NCBI RefSeq assembly: GCF_000186865.1
Contig: NW_008705567.1
Span: 368,998 to 422,131, forward strand
Direction: 5' to 3'
Origin: Aureococcus anophagefferens
Taxonomy: Eukaryota > Sar > Pelagophyceae > Pelagomonadales > Pelagomonadaceae
DNA: 53,134 bases
The first letter of the stretch is position 1. Each line of letters starts with the position of its first letter. A program made the translations under genes and the position numbers. This document shows positions 1 to 8,761 of the stretch, in pieces. The notes under the pieces are model-generated. The model ran no database searches and was not told where the DNA came from. It worked only from the letters and a program-made list of their open reading frames with translations.

Positions 1-82
1 CCGCCGGCGAGACGTTCTCCTTGTCCGCGCCGCCGCCGGCCGGCGCCGGCGAGACGCCCGCGGCGGCGTCGTCCGACGCCAT
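1..82 (-). CDS. N-terminus of an unknown gene, cut by the window edge
   Basis: A minus-strand ATG at 82 opens a frame that reaches the left edge (27 residues), beginning MASDDAAAGVSPAP and containing DKENVSP. It is Ala/Pro/Gly rich and looks like a disordered N-terminus. No domain is visible. The alternative is chance openness in GC-rich DNA; the clean Met start with acidic residues makes a real gene somewhat likelier. It would be divergent from the plus-strand gene at 274. Confidence 0.4.
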   Translation of the reverse strand, partial: MASDDAAAGVSPAPAGGGADKENVSPA

Positions 83-273
83 GGCGCCCCGGCGGGGGGG
101 GGAGGGCCGCCGACCCCGCGGGCGCAGCCCCGCCAGAAGGAAACAATCACGCCGATGCAGCCCGGAGGTTGGTTAAAAGTCAACAACCGCATCGCGAAGT
201 GCAACGTTGAGGCGGGACGGCTCGCCGCGGGTGGCTCGATCGTCTGCGACCGCCGGCAGCAGCAGCGGCCGCC

Positions 274-789
274 ATGCCTCGCTGGTGCCTCGGTCTGCTT
301 TTCGCCGCGCTCCCCGGCGCGTCGGCCCACCCCTGCGACGCCGAGGCGGCGACGGCGTGCCCCTTCGACGGCGGCGCGGCCCTGGGCGTGTGCCTGACGA
401 CGCCGAGCAAGCACGAGGTCGCGACGACGCTGTCGCCCGAGTGCGAGGCCTTCGTCGCCATGCACGGCGCGTGCGCGGCGGAGTTCGCCGGCGGCACGTG
501 CGGCGGCAGCGCGTACACGGAGGACGCGGTGCTCTGCCTGACGTCGTGGATGAGCCAAAGCGACGTCTCCGCGGGCTGCGGTGCCGCGCTCCCGGCCAAG
601 GAGGAGGCCGTCGTCCAGGAGCTCGACGAGGCGACGCTCCTCAAGCGCGCGAAGCGCAAGCGCGCGCGCGAGAAGGCCGCCGAGGAGGTCCGCCAGCTCA
701 ACGAGAAGAACTCGGGCAAGGCGCCGCCGCCGAAGAAGAAGAAGCGCAAGAAGAAGCCCCCGACGGGCAACATGTACGAGGACCTCTAG
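274..789 (+). CDS. small secreted Cys-rich protein with a basic tail
   Basis: 171 residues from an ATG at 274. Residues 1-18 (MPRWCLGLLFAALPGASA) form a signal peptide, so the product enters the secretory pathway. Residues 19-100 hold a run of spaced cysteines (HPC, ACP, VCL, ECE, ACAA, TCGG, LCL, GCG) resembling one Cys-rich repeat of the Golgi protein GLG1 family; that likeness is by cysteine spacing only. The C-terminal third is charged, with EKAAEEVRQLNEKN and then a Lys-rich run, suggesting a helical basic tail. It converges on the PPPDE gene, with 52 bp between stop codons. Exact function is unknown. Confidence 0.7.
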   Translation: MPRWCLGLLFAALPGASAHPCDAEAATACPFDGGAALGVCLTTPSKHEVATTLSPECEAFVAMHGACAAEFAGGTCGGSAYTEDAVLCLTSWMSQSDVSAGCGAALPAKEEAVVQELDEATLLKRAKRKRAREKAAEEVRQLNEKNSGKAPPPKKKKRKKKPPTGNMYEDL

Positions 790-841
790 GCATGCCGCCC
801 CCCCGCTCGCGCTCGTCCGTAACGCGCACTTTTAGCGGCCG

Positions 842-1405
842 TCAGGCGCCGCCCTTGAGCCGCGCGAGGATCGCCCTCTGCTCCGCGGTGAGCTCCTTCT
901 TCTGCTCCCGGGCCGGGTCGCGCGGCGCCGGCGCCGGCGCCGGCGCGGGCGCGTCGCCGCCGACCTGGAGGCCCTTGGCGCCGAGGCCGAGCCAGCGGCC
1001 GTAGGACGCCGCGCGGTTCACGCGCGCGGGGATGCCGCCGAGGCCGAGCGCGCGGACGAAGGCGTCGCTGAAGTGGTTGCAGTTCCGGGACGTGAGCGCG
1101 TAGGACCCCGGCGGGAAGGCGCGCCGCAGGTCGTTGAGCACGCCGTTGAAGTCGTTGACCGAGCCGACGTGCGCGCCGAGGTGCAGCGACTCGACGAGGA
1201 CGCACTGCGGCGCGGCGCCGCGGCTGCAGGCCTGGGGCGGCGCCTTGAAGACGCCGCCGTCGTTGAAGCTATACTCGGAGCCGTTGATCTCCACGCCGCT
1301 GTGGTGCAATCCAAGCTGCAACCACGAGAGAGCGGCGCTCGTCCGCGAGCCCGTGGCCACGAAATCGTAGACGTGGAGCGTCACGGTTCGCTCGCGCGAC
1401 ACCAT
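842..1405 (-). CDS. PPPDE (DeSI-type) putative cysteine isopeptidase
   Basis: 187 residues, single exon, ATG at 1405. The N-terminal 150 residues match the PPPDE/DUF862 fold of the DeSI deSUMOylating or deubiquitinating isopeptidases: beta strand VTLHVYDF, the catalytic His in LGLHHSGVEI (H35), the conserved EYSF strand, and the catalytic Cys in SRNCNHFSDAF (C109). DeSI enzymes use exactly this His-Cys dyad to cleave SUMO or ubiquitin conjugates. After residue 150 comes an Ala-Pro repeat and a short helix (REQKKELTAEQRAILARLK) typical of DeSI2-like plant and algal members. Likely cytosolic or nuclear. Substrate (SUMO or ubiquitin) cannot be told from the sequence. Confidence 0.85.
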   Translation of the reverse strand: MVSRERTVTLHVYDFVATGSRTSAALSWLQLGLHHSGVEINGSEYSFNDGGVFKAPPQACSRGAAPQCVLVESLHLGAHVGSVNDFNGVLNDLRRAFPPGSYALTSRNCNHFSDAFVRALGLGGIPARVNRAASYGRWLGLGAKGLQVGGDAPAPAPAPAPRDPAREQKKELTAEQRAILARLKGGA

Positions 1406-1593
1406 CGCCTCGTCGGCGTGGCGGCGCGAGACGCGCCGGCGATGCGCGCGCTTGCGGCGCCGGCCTCACCTCGCAGATTCACCTCGCAGGGCCTCCCAAG
1501 CTGGTGTTGCACTCCCTTGCACCAATGTTGCTCCTAGCCGAATTGCATCCGCTGTGATTCGGGCAGCTGCGCCATCCGCTGCGATCCCGGAGC
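1406..1593. promoter_or_regulatory. divergent intergenic region with paired TTGCAC
   Basis: The 188 bp between the starts of the PPPDE gene (minus) and the orphan gene (plus) are less GC-rich than the coding DNA. Two TTGCAC hexamers lie at 1507-1512 and 1517-1522, about one helical turn apart. The same motif recurs in other intergenic regions of this window. A promoter role is inferred from position only. Confidence 0.35.
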
Positions 1594-2766
1594 ATGGTAC
1601 CAAGCGGCCCCGCGCCTCCTCTCCATGAACAGGTCCGGGCCTGCGAGGAGGCGCGCGACGCAGCTTTGGACAGAGCGGCCGCGGCTGAGGCTATAATCGA
1701 AGCTCTAAAATCAACCCGCATGGGGAGGGAGGACATGATAAAAACAGTGGAAACCATGCACATGCTCTCTTCAGTAGGCCTTGAATCTATGGACAGAGAA
1801 AAGGCTCAGCGAGCGCGCGAGGAAATACGCGTGTTGGCCGCACGCGCTGGGCTCAAAGAGTTATCCGTCAACGAAGCGTCCCGTGTTGTCATATTCGCCG
1901 ACGATAAGGGGGTGCGCTTCAACGTCTACTACACGACGGGGACGGTGGCTACTTACCTCGACCACCCGGTCCGAGGCAAGACTCAGCTGTTCCGGCGGAA
2001 CGTGGACTTGGAGCTACTCGCGAGGCTGTTCCGCGAGCCGCGTCTGCACACCGGCACCGGCTACCACCGTCGCAACCGTAAAAAAGGCAAGCCCGAACCT
2101 GACTCAACCAGGCCCGTGCTCGATGCATTCTGGTACCCAAATTTAACGGGGACGATAAAAGTGCAAGTGAACACGGAGGTCAGTAGGAAAGACGCTGTCG
2201 CGACGCACGACCACGGTGCAGCTTGCCACGAGATGCGCCACTTTATCGATCTTAGCTTTCTCATGTCACTGCCTACTGGTCAGGATTTATTGGATTCGCT
2301 CGTCCCGCCAAATCCTTATTGCACCAGACTCACTGGAACAGCCAAACCGGATGTAGAGGTCGTGTTGGGCATGCTGCCAACGAAGCTAGTCGTAGAACAC
2401 AAAGATTCTGACCTCGTCTTTTCGCTTTGTAACGTGCTCGTGGTCGACAGGCTGCCGGTGCCCCTGCACATATCTTTCAAGGCTTTGGAGTCATCGGGCA
2501 TGCCACAACAGACCAAGCGCGCCTTCAGTCAGATGCTCGGCAGAATTCAATTCGACCGGACACACATCCCGGGGAAGGATGGCACTAATTTCATCGGCAT
2601 GCTCGGCTTATCGAACATGGAGGAGTTCCAGCAGAAGTACGATATGCTACAAGCTGCCCGCGGCGACGACAGAGTGCACCTGTCCCAGGCGAACGCGTCC
2701 GACGACGAGGCCAATCCCGAGCCTGCGCGCGCCGTCGGGGTTTGTGCGTCCGTATGGGCGGAGTGA
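1594..2766 (+). CDS. orphan gene of lower GC content
   Basis: 390 residues, ATG at 1594, no introner. No family recognised. Residues 10-85 are strongly helical (HEQVRACEEARDAALDRAAA, then KAQRAREEIRVLAARAG). A mixed alpha/beta part follows, with VVIFADDKGVRFNVYYTTG, FRRNVDLELLARLF and CHEMRHFIDLSFLMSLP. The C-terminus is acidic (NASDDEANPEP). Base composition and codon use differ from the neighbours: A/T-ending codons are common here and rare in adjacent genes. That suggests a recently acquired or element-borne gene. No transposase, integrase or polymerase motif was found. The long coherent frame with normal amino-acid balance supports a real protein; its role is unknown. Confidence 0.65.
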   Translation: MVPSGPAPPLHEQVRACEEARDAALDRAAAAEAIIEALKSTRMGREDMIKTVETMHMLSSVGLESMDREKAQRAREEIRVLAARAGLKELSVNEASRVVIFADDKGVRFNVYYTTGTVATYLDHPVRGKTQLFRRNVDLELLARLFREPRLHTGTGYHRRNRKKGKPEPDSTRPVLDAFWYPNLTGTIKVQVNTEVSRKDAVATHDHGAACHEMRHFIDLSFLMSLPTGQDLLDSLVPPNPYCTRLTGTAKPDVEVVLGMLPTKLVVEHKDSDLVFSLCNVLVVDRLPVPLHISFKALESSGMPQQTKRAFSQMLGRIQFDRTHIPGKDGTNFIGMLGLSNMEEFQQKYDMLQAARGDDRVHLSQANASDDEANPEPARAVGVCASVWAE

Positions 2767-2861
2767 GACTGGGGGGGAGTAATAGTTCGCGCCTGCGACT
2801 ACTAGTTCTTTCCCGCGCGATACGACGGGTTTCCCAAGATAGCCTGCCGGCGACACCGGCC

Positions 2862-3506
2862 TTACGCCGCCTCCGAGGGCGCGCCCGGCGCGTCGGCCGC
2901 GAGCCCCGCGGCGCGCATCATCGCCTCGCGCATGCCGTCGACGCGCGCGAGGTCGGCCTCGACCTCGGCGAGGTCGAGCGCGTAGGTCTTGAGCTCGTCG
3001 AGCGCGACGACGTCGAGCGTCTTTTCGTGCGTCGCCCGGAGGTAGACCTCGGGCGCGAAGCCCGCGTCGCGCGCCTGCGCCCAGCGCCGCGCGCAGAGGC
3101 ACCACCTGTCGCCCGGCTCGAGGCCCGGGAACATGTACTCCGGGAAGGGCGTGGCGAGCGGGTTCCCGGCGGCCTCGCTGAAGCGGAGGAACGCCTCCGT
3201 CGCGACGACGCAGACCGTGTGGCTGCCCTCGTCCGACGGGCCCGTGGAGCAGTGGCCGTCGCGGAAGAAGCCCGTGCCGATGCCCGTGTCCCGCACCTCC
3301 GCGCAGCAGCACTCGAGCTCCCCGCCGACGACGTTGCGCGCGGGGTTGATGCCCGGGCCGGACACGGGACCGCCGAAGAGCGCCGCGCCGCGCCGCGCCC
3401 GCGACGGGCCGCTGGTGGGCACGAGCGCGGACGCGCCGCACGCGCCGAAGACGAGGACGCGCGCGAGGCTGCAACGCGTCGACGAGGGCGTAGTCCGGGC
3501 GCCCAT
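2862..3506 (-). CDS. DUF2237 protein with plastid-like leader
   Basis: The frame is open upstream, but I chose the ATG at 3506 because the protein then begins with a hydrophobic leader (RVLVFGACGASA) followed by LVPTSGPSRARR. That is the signal-peptide plus transit-peptide form with an ASA cleavage site used for stramenopile plastids. The mature part matches DUF2237: NVVGGELECCC, GFFRDGHCSTGP, EGSHTVCVV, FPGLEPGDRWCLCA and APEVYLRATHEKTL. This small family is widespread in bacteria and algae and has no assigned reaction. Conserved cysteines and the RWCLCA motif hint at metal binding or redox, which is inference. About 214 residues. It is divergent from the introner-bearing gene at 3650. Confidence 0.8.
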   Translation of the reverse strand: MGARTTPSSTRCSLARVLVFGACGASALVPTSGPSRARRGAALFGGPVSGPGINPARNVVGGELECCCAEVRDTGIGTGFFRDGHCSTGPSDEGSHTVCVVATEAFLRFSEAAGNPLATPFPEYMFPGLEPGDRWCLCARRWAQARDAGFAPEVYLRATHEKTLDVVALDELKTYALDLAEVEADLARVDGMREAMMRAAGLAADAPGAPSEAA

Positions 3507-3649
3507 CAAGTTGCTATCCGTGGTTGCAGTGCAAGTTACCGCTGTATGCAGATGGAGAGCCCAGGCGTGCTTGCTCTGTGCGTCAAACATGCAAAAGACA
3601 TGGAACTCCGCCACGATGGCGGCGCGCTGCGTAAAGCCGTGAAGGTCCG
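3507..3649. promoter_or_regulatory. divergent intergenic region with a TTGCA palindrome
   Basis: 143 bp between two divergent starts. At 3524-3534 it holds TTGCAGTGCAA, a TTGCA/TGCAA inverted pair related to the TTGCAC pairs at 1507-1522 and 32793-32809. Shared promoter function is inferred from location. Confidence 0.3.
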
Positions 3650-5335
3650 ATGCGGCGGCTCCTCGCCCTTGCCATCATCGCAGCAGCATCACATCCTTCC
3701 GCGTCCCCCAAGCGCGCGCCGTCGTGGAGCGCCGCCTCCGGCGCGCGCCTCGCGGCCTGGGTCGCCCGCGCGGCGAACTGCAGCTTCGACGCGCGGCGCG
3801 TCGCGCTGCTCGTGGCCGTGCACCCGCCCAAGTACGAGGAGGCCTTCGCGCTGCTCAAGTCGTCGACCGTGTGGAACTCAAATCTTCAACCCGAATTCAA
3901 TGTGCGCGTATTCGAATGTGTTTACGCAAGCGCTTCGGCTGTGCTTCGAGAACTCGATGCGAGCAATCGATCCGTCCCAAAATCAGCCGAATCGACTTCG
4001 AATTGACCGAGCTCGAGAATTTCAAAGTTTGGTCGGGACGTCCCGAACCGGCGGTTGATTTCCACACAGGTCGTCGATCGCCGCGGCCGCGGGCGGCGAG
4101 GCGGACGTGTTCTTCGTCTTCTCGAGCGACGCCGACGCGCGCGGGTTCGAGGCCGCGCTCGCGCGCAAGGGCCCGCCCCTGGGCCGGCCCGCGGCCTGGC
4201 GCCGGAGCCTGGTGGTCCGGCGGTCGCCGGCGAACGACTACGCGTGGGCCACGTCCAAGGACGCCATCGTCGCCAAGAAGCACGCGGCGCTCCAGGCCCT
4301 GCTCGACGACGTCGTCGGGCCCGAGGCGCGGCGCGGCGGCGCGCTCTGGCCCTACCGCTACGCCGTCGTCGTCGACGCGGAGACCGCGTGGGCGCGGCCC
4401 GCCGCGGGCTTCGCGGCGGCGGTCGCGGACCGCGCGCGGGCCCCCGTGTTCCGCGGCAGCGACGCCGACGACGCCCACGTGCTCGGGACCTGGGCCTTCT
4501 TCGCCGGGGGCCTCGACCAGGGCAGCACAAGAGAGCGAAATTCCCAACTTCAAAGGCTCATATCTCGGCCGTTTTCCACTCGTTTCGGCTGATTTTTGGA
4601 CGAGCGATCATCTCTCGGAACGGTCTCGAAGCGTGGATGCTTTTTCCGGAACGCGCGCGCGCGGAACACTCACGTTGAAGCGACGTTGAATCTCTCTTGT
4701 CCTGCCCAGGCCTCGACGCGGACCGGCGCGCGGACGCGCTCGACCGGCTCCGCGGCGGGCCGGGCGTCGCGCCGCCGCCGCCGCCGCCGCCGGCGAACGC
4801 GTCCTGGCGCGAGCGGCGCGACGCCGCGCGGGCGTCGCCGGGCGCGCCGAAGGCGAAATGGGGCCGGCTGTCCGCCGACGAGAAGCGGCTCGGCCGGCCG
4901 CTCAACTTCTGGTGGGCCGACGTGCCCTGGTACGACCTCGAGACGCTGCCGCGCTACCTCGCGTTCCTGCGTTTCGCGGCGGCGCGGTCGACCGCGGGCA
5001 AGGTCTTCGAGTACGACCTCTACGTGAGCTGGCTCGTCGCCGTGGAGCGCCGCGGCGTCGCGCGGACCGCCGGGGACCTCGGCCGCCGCCTCGGCAAGGG
5101 CTCCTGGATCGAGCGGCGCGACGCCGGCGGCGCCGTCGCGCGGGCGGGCGCGCTCTGGGCGCCCTGGTACCACCTCACGGTGGAGGCGAACTGCGCGCTG
5201 CCCCCCGCCGTCTTCCTGCTCTTCCACCGGGACCGCCTCGCGAAGACGCACCGGTTCCGGTGCTGCGCGCCGGCCTGGAAGCGCGACGCGGCCGCGCCGA
5301 GGTACGCCTGCGCGCTCCCGCCCCCGCCCCACTAG
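3650..5335 (+). CDS. secreted glycosyltransferase-like protein, three exons split by two introners
   Basis: Exons 3650-3858, 4070-4509 and 4710-5335 join in frame to 424 residues. The junctions read LLKSSIAAAAGG and FAGGLDADRR. The N-terminus MRRLLALAIIAAASHPSA is a signal peptide or anchor. Exon 2 has an alternating strand/helix core with DVFFVFSSDADARGFEAAL, YRYAVVVDAETAWARP and VFRGSDADD. Exon 3 has LNFWWADVPWYDLETLPRYL and VFEYDLYVSWLVAVE. The layout resembles a Golgi-type nucleotide-sugar transferase, but no diagnostic DxD motif is certain, so the family call is tentative. Both introns are transposon derived: family A (3867-4069, GT-AG) and family B (4518-4709, GC-AG). Stop codons of this gene and the SEC14 gene are 5 bp apart. 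Confidence 0.7.
3867..4069 (-). mobile_element. family A introner A1
   Basis: 203 bp with inverted ends CCGTGTGG / CCACACAG, flanked by a perfect 8-bp TSD GTCGTCGA (3859-3866 and 4070-4077). The intron is 3859-4069 (GT-AG, 211 nt): GT comes from the TSD and AG from the element. The shared core lies antisense to the host gene. Confidence 0.95.
4518..4709 (+). mobile_element. family B introner B1
   Basis: 192 bp with inverted ends CAGGGCAGCACAAGAGAG / CTCTCTTGTCCTGCCCAG, flanked by a perfect TSD GCCTCGAC (4510-4517, 4710-4717). The intron is 4510-4709 (GC-AG, 200 nt). Core in the sense of the host gene. A CACTCAC tract near the 3' end could supply the branch point (inference). Confidence 0.95.
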
Positions 5336-5340
5336 GCGCC

Positions 5341-7192
5341 CTAGCGGCGCGCGCGCGGCGTCTTCGGCTTCTTCGGCTTCTTCGGCGTCTCCGGCGGCGG
5401 CTCGACGTCGCGCGCGCGCGCGCCGCCGGCGCCGCCGAGGGGCGTCTCGAGCTGCGCGCCCGAGCGGAAGCCGCGGTGGAACGCGAGCTCGCCGACGGGC
5501 ACGGGGCCGCCCCGCGGGATGTGGGACGCGTCGCCGGCGCCGCCGAGCTCCGCGGGGATCGTGGCCGCGGGCATGTGCGCCAGGAGCGCGTCGTACGCCT
5601 CGCCGTCGTCGAGCACGCGGACCTTGTCCGCGGAGCCCGCGTTGAGCGCGGGCCGGAGCGCGCGGTAGACCGCGTGGAACGCCGGCGGCGCGCGGACGAT
5701 GAAGATGCGCTTGAGCCGCTCCGGGTAGTTGGGCTCCGCGAGGCGCAGCGCCGCGAGCGCGCCCGGGATCGCGCGGAGGTGGCGGAGCCCGAGGCCGTCC
5801 ATGTCCATGATCACGGACCCCGACGCGTGGACCGCGCCGTCCGTCGACGCGGCGCGGAAGCCCGCGAAGCACTCCTCGTTGAGCACGGCGACGAACTCGA
5901 GGAAGGCCGCGCGGCCGACCTCGCGCTCCACGCCCGGCAGGTCCGCGGCGCCGAGGCGGTGGTAGTCCACGGGCGCGCCGTCGCGGTCGCGGCCCGCGAG
6001 CGCGCCCACGGGCCACCACTTGCGGCAGAGCGCGAGCTCGGGGCTCGGCGGGCCCTCGACGAGCGCGTCGACGCCAAAGGACGCGCGCCACGCGACGTGC
6101 GCGCGCCAGAGCGCCTCCGCGGCGCCGCGGCGGCCGCCGCGCGCGCGGAGGAAGCGCACGAGCGTCGCGTCGTCCGCGAGCCACGGCGGGTCCGGTCTCA
6201 CGTCGCGGACGAGGCGCCGCAGCGCGTCGACGCCGTCGCGCTCGTCGGCGCCGAAGCGCGCGCTCCGCGCCGCCGCGTCGCTCCGGAAGACCTCGAGCTC
6301 GACGCGGTCCGGCCCCGCGGGGCCGTCGTCGCCCGGCCGCGACCGGGAGCGGAAGAACGCCGCGAAGCCGCCGAGGAACAGGGACCGGTAGTAGAGCGCG
6401 ACCGCGGCGACGGCGGCCGCGAGCGACCGGTAGTAGGCCGACGCCGCGAGCGCGGCGACGAGGAGCCACCGCCGGCCGCGCGCGGACGGGCGCGGCGCCG
6501 GCGGCGCGGCGGCGCCCGCCGACGCGTCCGAAGCCTCGCCCGCCGGCGGCGGCGCGGGCGCGGGCGGGTCCGGCGCGGGCGCGCCGGGCGCGCCGTCCGG
6601 GGGCGCGCCGCGGCCGCGTCGCCGCCGGATACGGCCACGGCAACCGTCTCCGCGGCGACGGCGCCGGCGGCGGCGCCTCGTCGACGGACGCGTCGGGCGG
6701 CGGCGCGGCGGGCGCCTCGTCGACCGACGCGTCGAGCGGCAGCCCGAAGGCCGCCGACGCGTCGAGCGGCAACCCGAGGGCCACCAACGCCTCGGACAGC
6801 CGTTTGAACGCCGCCGACGCGTCGAGCGGCAGCCCCAAAGTCGCCGACGCGTCGGACAACCGTTTGAACGCCGCCGACGCGTTGGAGGGCAGCCCCAAAG
6901 TCGCCGACGCGTCGGACAGCCGTTTGAACGCCGTTGACGCGTCGGAGGGCAGCCCGAGGGTGGCCGACGCGCTGGACGCGAAAGAGAACGCCGCCGACGC
7001 GTTGGGCCGCAGCAGCGCGACGGCCGCCGACGCGTTGGGCAGCAGCGCGACGGCCGCCGACGCGCTGGACGGGAGAGAGAAGTCCGCCGACGCGTTACGC
7101 AGCAGAAGCAAGAGCTCGTCGGCGCGCCGAGGCTGCGAGAACCACGCCGCCGCCGCCGCGGCGACGACGACGGTAGCGACGCCACATCGCAT
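5341..7192 (-). CDS. SEC14/CRAL-TRIO lipid-transfer protein with a repeat-rich anchored N-terminus
   Basis: ATG at 7192 gives MRCGVATVVVAAAAAAWF, a signal anchor, then about 150 residues of tandem Ala/Ser/Leu repeats (SDASATLGLP, NASAAFKRL). The C-terminal half, in another frame, is a SEC14 domain: CRAL-TRIO-N (WLADDATLVRFLRARGG), then DGAPVDYHR, SVIMDMDGLGLRHL, YPERLKRIFIVRAP and IPAELGG, ending in a KPKKPKTPRARR tail. SEC14 proteins carry phosphatidylinositol, phosphatidylcholine or tocopherol between membranes. The frames join cleanly if 6535-6685 (151 nt, GT-AG) is an intron: exons 7192-6686 and 6534-5341, 566 residues. That intron is inferred; a one-base assembly error is the alternative. 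Two hydrophobic stretches (LLVAALAASAYYRSLAAAVAAVAL) precede the lipid domain. Confidence 0.75.
6535..6685 (-). other. inferred spliceosomal intron in the SEC14 gene
   Basis: A 151-nt GT-AG interval that changes the frame by exactly the amount needed to join the repeat N-terminus to the SEC14 domain. It is not introner-like. Chosen by frame logic and splice dinucleotides only. Confidence 0.4.
6715..7110 (-). repeat. tandem coding repeats in the SEC14 gene
   Basis: Degenerate units built on GCCGACGCGT on the plus strand, with three near-identical units of about 66 bp between roughly 6790 and 6960. They encode the minus-strand peptide repeat SDASATLGLP-NASAAFKRL. Both strands are open, so the coding strand is argued from the N-terminal membrane anchor. 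Confidence 0.7.
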
Positions 7193-7380
7193 CGCAAGAA
7201 AGGACGCCAACCTGGAAGATGTTTGACTAGTTAATGAAGCTGATGTTGCCACTGATTAGTTTGTGGCAAAGCCAAAGCTTGTCAGGCCGTGGGCTTGGCC
7301 TCGGTCGCAGCCCTCCCGCCGCCGTCAGGAGGCGGTCCAGAGGCCGTGGGCCTGGGCTCGGTCGCGGCCCTCCCGCCGCC

Positions 7381-8727
7381 ATGGGCCTGGGGTCGTCGTC
7401 GGAGTCGGGCGAGCGGCCCGCGGGCGCCGCCCCCGTCGACGACGACGAGGCCGGGCCGAGCAGCTACTGGGACATGGCGTCGAACGGCTACCAGGAGCTC
7501 GTCAACGCCATCATCCGCCCGCCGCGCGCCGAGTACGACATGGACGACCTGGGCCCGGCGTCCTTCGAGTGGCACGGCCACGCGTTCCAGCGCGTGGACC
7601 TCGAGCTCGTGAACCCGCGGGGCATGCGCCTCGCGTGCAGCCACTGGTCGCCCGCGCACCGGACGGCCGCGTCGCCGCCGCGGCCGTGCCTCGTCTACCT
7701 CCACGGCAACTCGAGCGCGCGCGTCGAGGCCGTGAGCCACCTCGCGCTCTGCCTGAGCATCGGCATCGACCTCTTCGCGCTCGACTTCGCCGGGTCCGGG
7801 AAGAGCGACGGCGACTGGGTGTCGCTCGGCTACTGGGAGCGCGACGACCTGGCGACGGTCGTCGCGCACCTCCGCGCGTCGGGCAAGGTGTCGACGGTGG
7901 CGCTCTGGGGCCGGTCCATGGGCAGCGCGTGCGCCCTCTGCCACGGCCACCGGGACCCGTCCATCTCCGCCATGGTCTGCGACGGCGCCTTCGCGGACCT
8001 CCCGCAGCTCGCGGAGGAGCTCGTGCAGAAGGCGCGGGACCACGGCCTGTCCGTGCCCGGCTTCGTCGTGTCCATCGCCCTGCGCATGGTGCGGTCGTCC
8101 GTGCTCAAGACGGCGGACTTCAAGCTCGAGGACGTGTCGCCCATCAAGCACGTCGACTCCTGCTTCGTGCCCGCGCTCTTCGTCGCCGGCGAGCGCGACG
8201 ACTTCATCGACCCGGCGCACTCGCGCGCGCTCCACGGCAAGTACGCCGGCGACAAGAACCTGGTGCTCGTCGAGGGCGACCACAACTCGCCGCGGCCCCG
8301 CTTCCTCTACGACAGCGCGGCCATCTTCCTGTCCAACTACATGGGCGTGCCGCCCGCGGCCGCGATCCCGGGCGCGGACGCGTTCAACGGCGGCTACCCG
8401 CCCTGGATCCCGAGCGACCACTACGGCCTCAACCTCGCGGACCTCGGCTTCAGCGACCTCGACCTCGACCAGCAGAACCTCGGCATGACGCGCGACCGCC
8501 AGGCCGAGGTCCAGGACACGATCTCCAACGTCTTCGGCGGCCGGCCCCCGCGGCGGCCGTCCGCGGCCGCGCCGCCGCGCCGCGGCGACGCGCCGCCGCC
8601 GGGCCGGCCCGCGCCCGCGCCGGGGCCCGCGCCGCCGCCGGGCCGGCCCGCGCCCGCGCCGGGGCCCGCGCCGCCGCCGCCGCCGCCGCCGGGCGGCTCG
8701 CCGCCGTCCGCGTCGACGACCCTCTAG
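7381..8727 (+). CDS. alpha/beta hydrolase, N-myristoylated
   Basis: The frame is open from 7234, but the ATG at 7381 gives MGLGSSSESG, a classic N-myristoylation start (Gly2, Ser6), so I place the start there: 448 residues. Alpha/beta-hydrolase features in order: oxyanion strand PCLVYLHGNSSARVEA; IDLFALDFAGSGKSDGDW; the nucleophile elbow LWGRSMGSACA (Ser179); the acid in FVAGERDDFIDPAHS (about Asp273); and the base in VEGDHNSPRPR (His301). The arrangement resembles the BEM46/ABHD17-type serine hydrolases, some of which remove palmitate from proteins. The substrate here is unknown. The tail contains an acidic LADLGFSDLDLDQQ segment and a perfect duplication of a Pro-rich unit (PPPGRPAPAPGPAP). 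Likely membrane-attached and cytosol-facing. Stops of this and the next gene are 34 bp apart. Confidence 0.85.
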   Translation: MGLGSSSESGERPAGAAPVDDDEAGPSSYWDMASNGYQELVNAIIRPPRAEYDMDDLGPASFEWHGHAFQRVDLELVNPRGMRLACSHWSPAHRTAASPPRPCLVYLHGNSSARVEAVSHLALCLSIGIDLFALDFAGSGKSDGDWVSLGYWERDDLATVVAHLRASGKVSTVALWGRSMGSACALCHGHRDPSISAMVCDGAFADLPQLAEELVQKARDHGLSVPGFVVSIALRMVRSSVLKTADFKLEDVSPIKHVDSCFVPALFVAGERDDFIDPAHSRALHGKYAGDKNLVLVEGDHNSPRPRFLYDSAAIFLSNYMGVPPAAAIPGADAFNGGYPPWIPSDHYGLNLADLGFSDLDLDQQNLGMTRDRQAEVQDTISNVFGGRPPRRPSAAAPPRRGDAPPPGRPAPAPGPAPPPGRPAPAPGPAPPPPPPPGGSPPSASTTL

Positions 8728-8761
8728 GCTTTGCGCCGCCCGCGCGCGCGCGGGCCCCCGG

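Noticed and set aside
6715..7110. Regular GCCGACGCGT-containing repeats that look array-like
   Set aside because: Not a CRISPR array: spacers are not unique, the units encode a peptide repeat, and the genome is eukaryotic.
4670..7252. An 860-codon open frame antisense to several genes, and many similar long open frames
   Set aside because: High GC makes stops rare in all frames. Most of it is Arg/Ala/Pro low-complexity translation; only the N-terminal repeat part belongs to the SEC14 gene.
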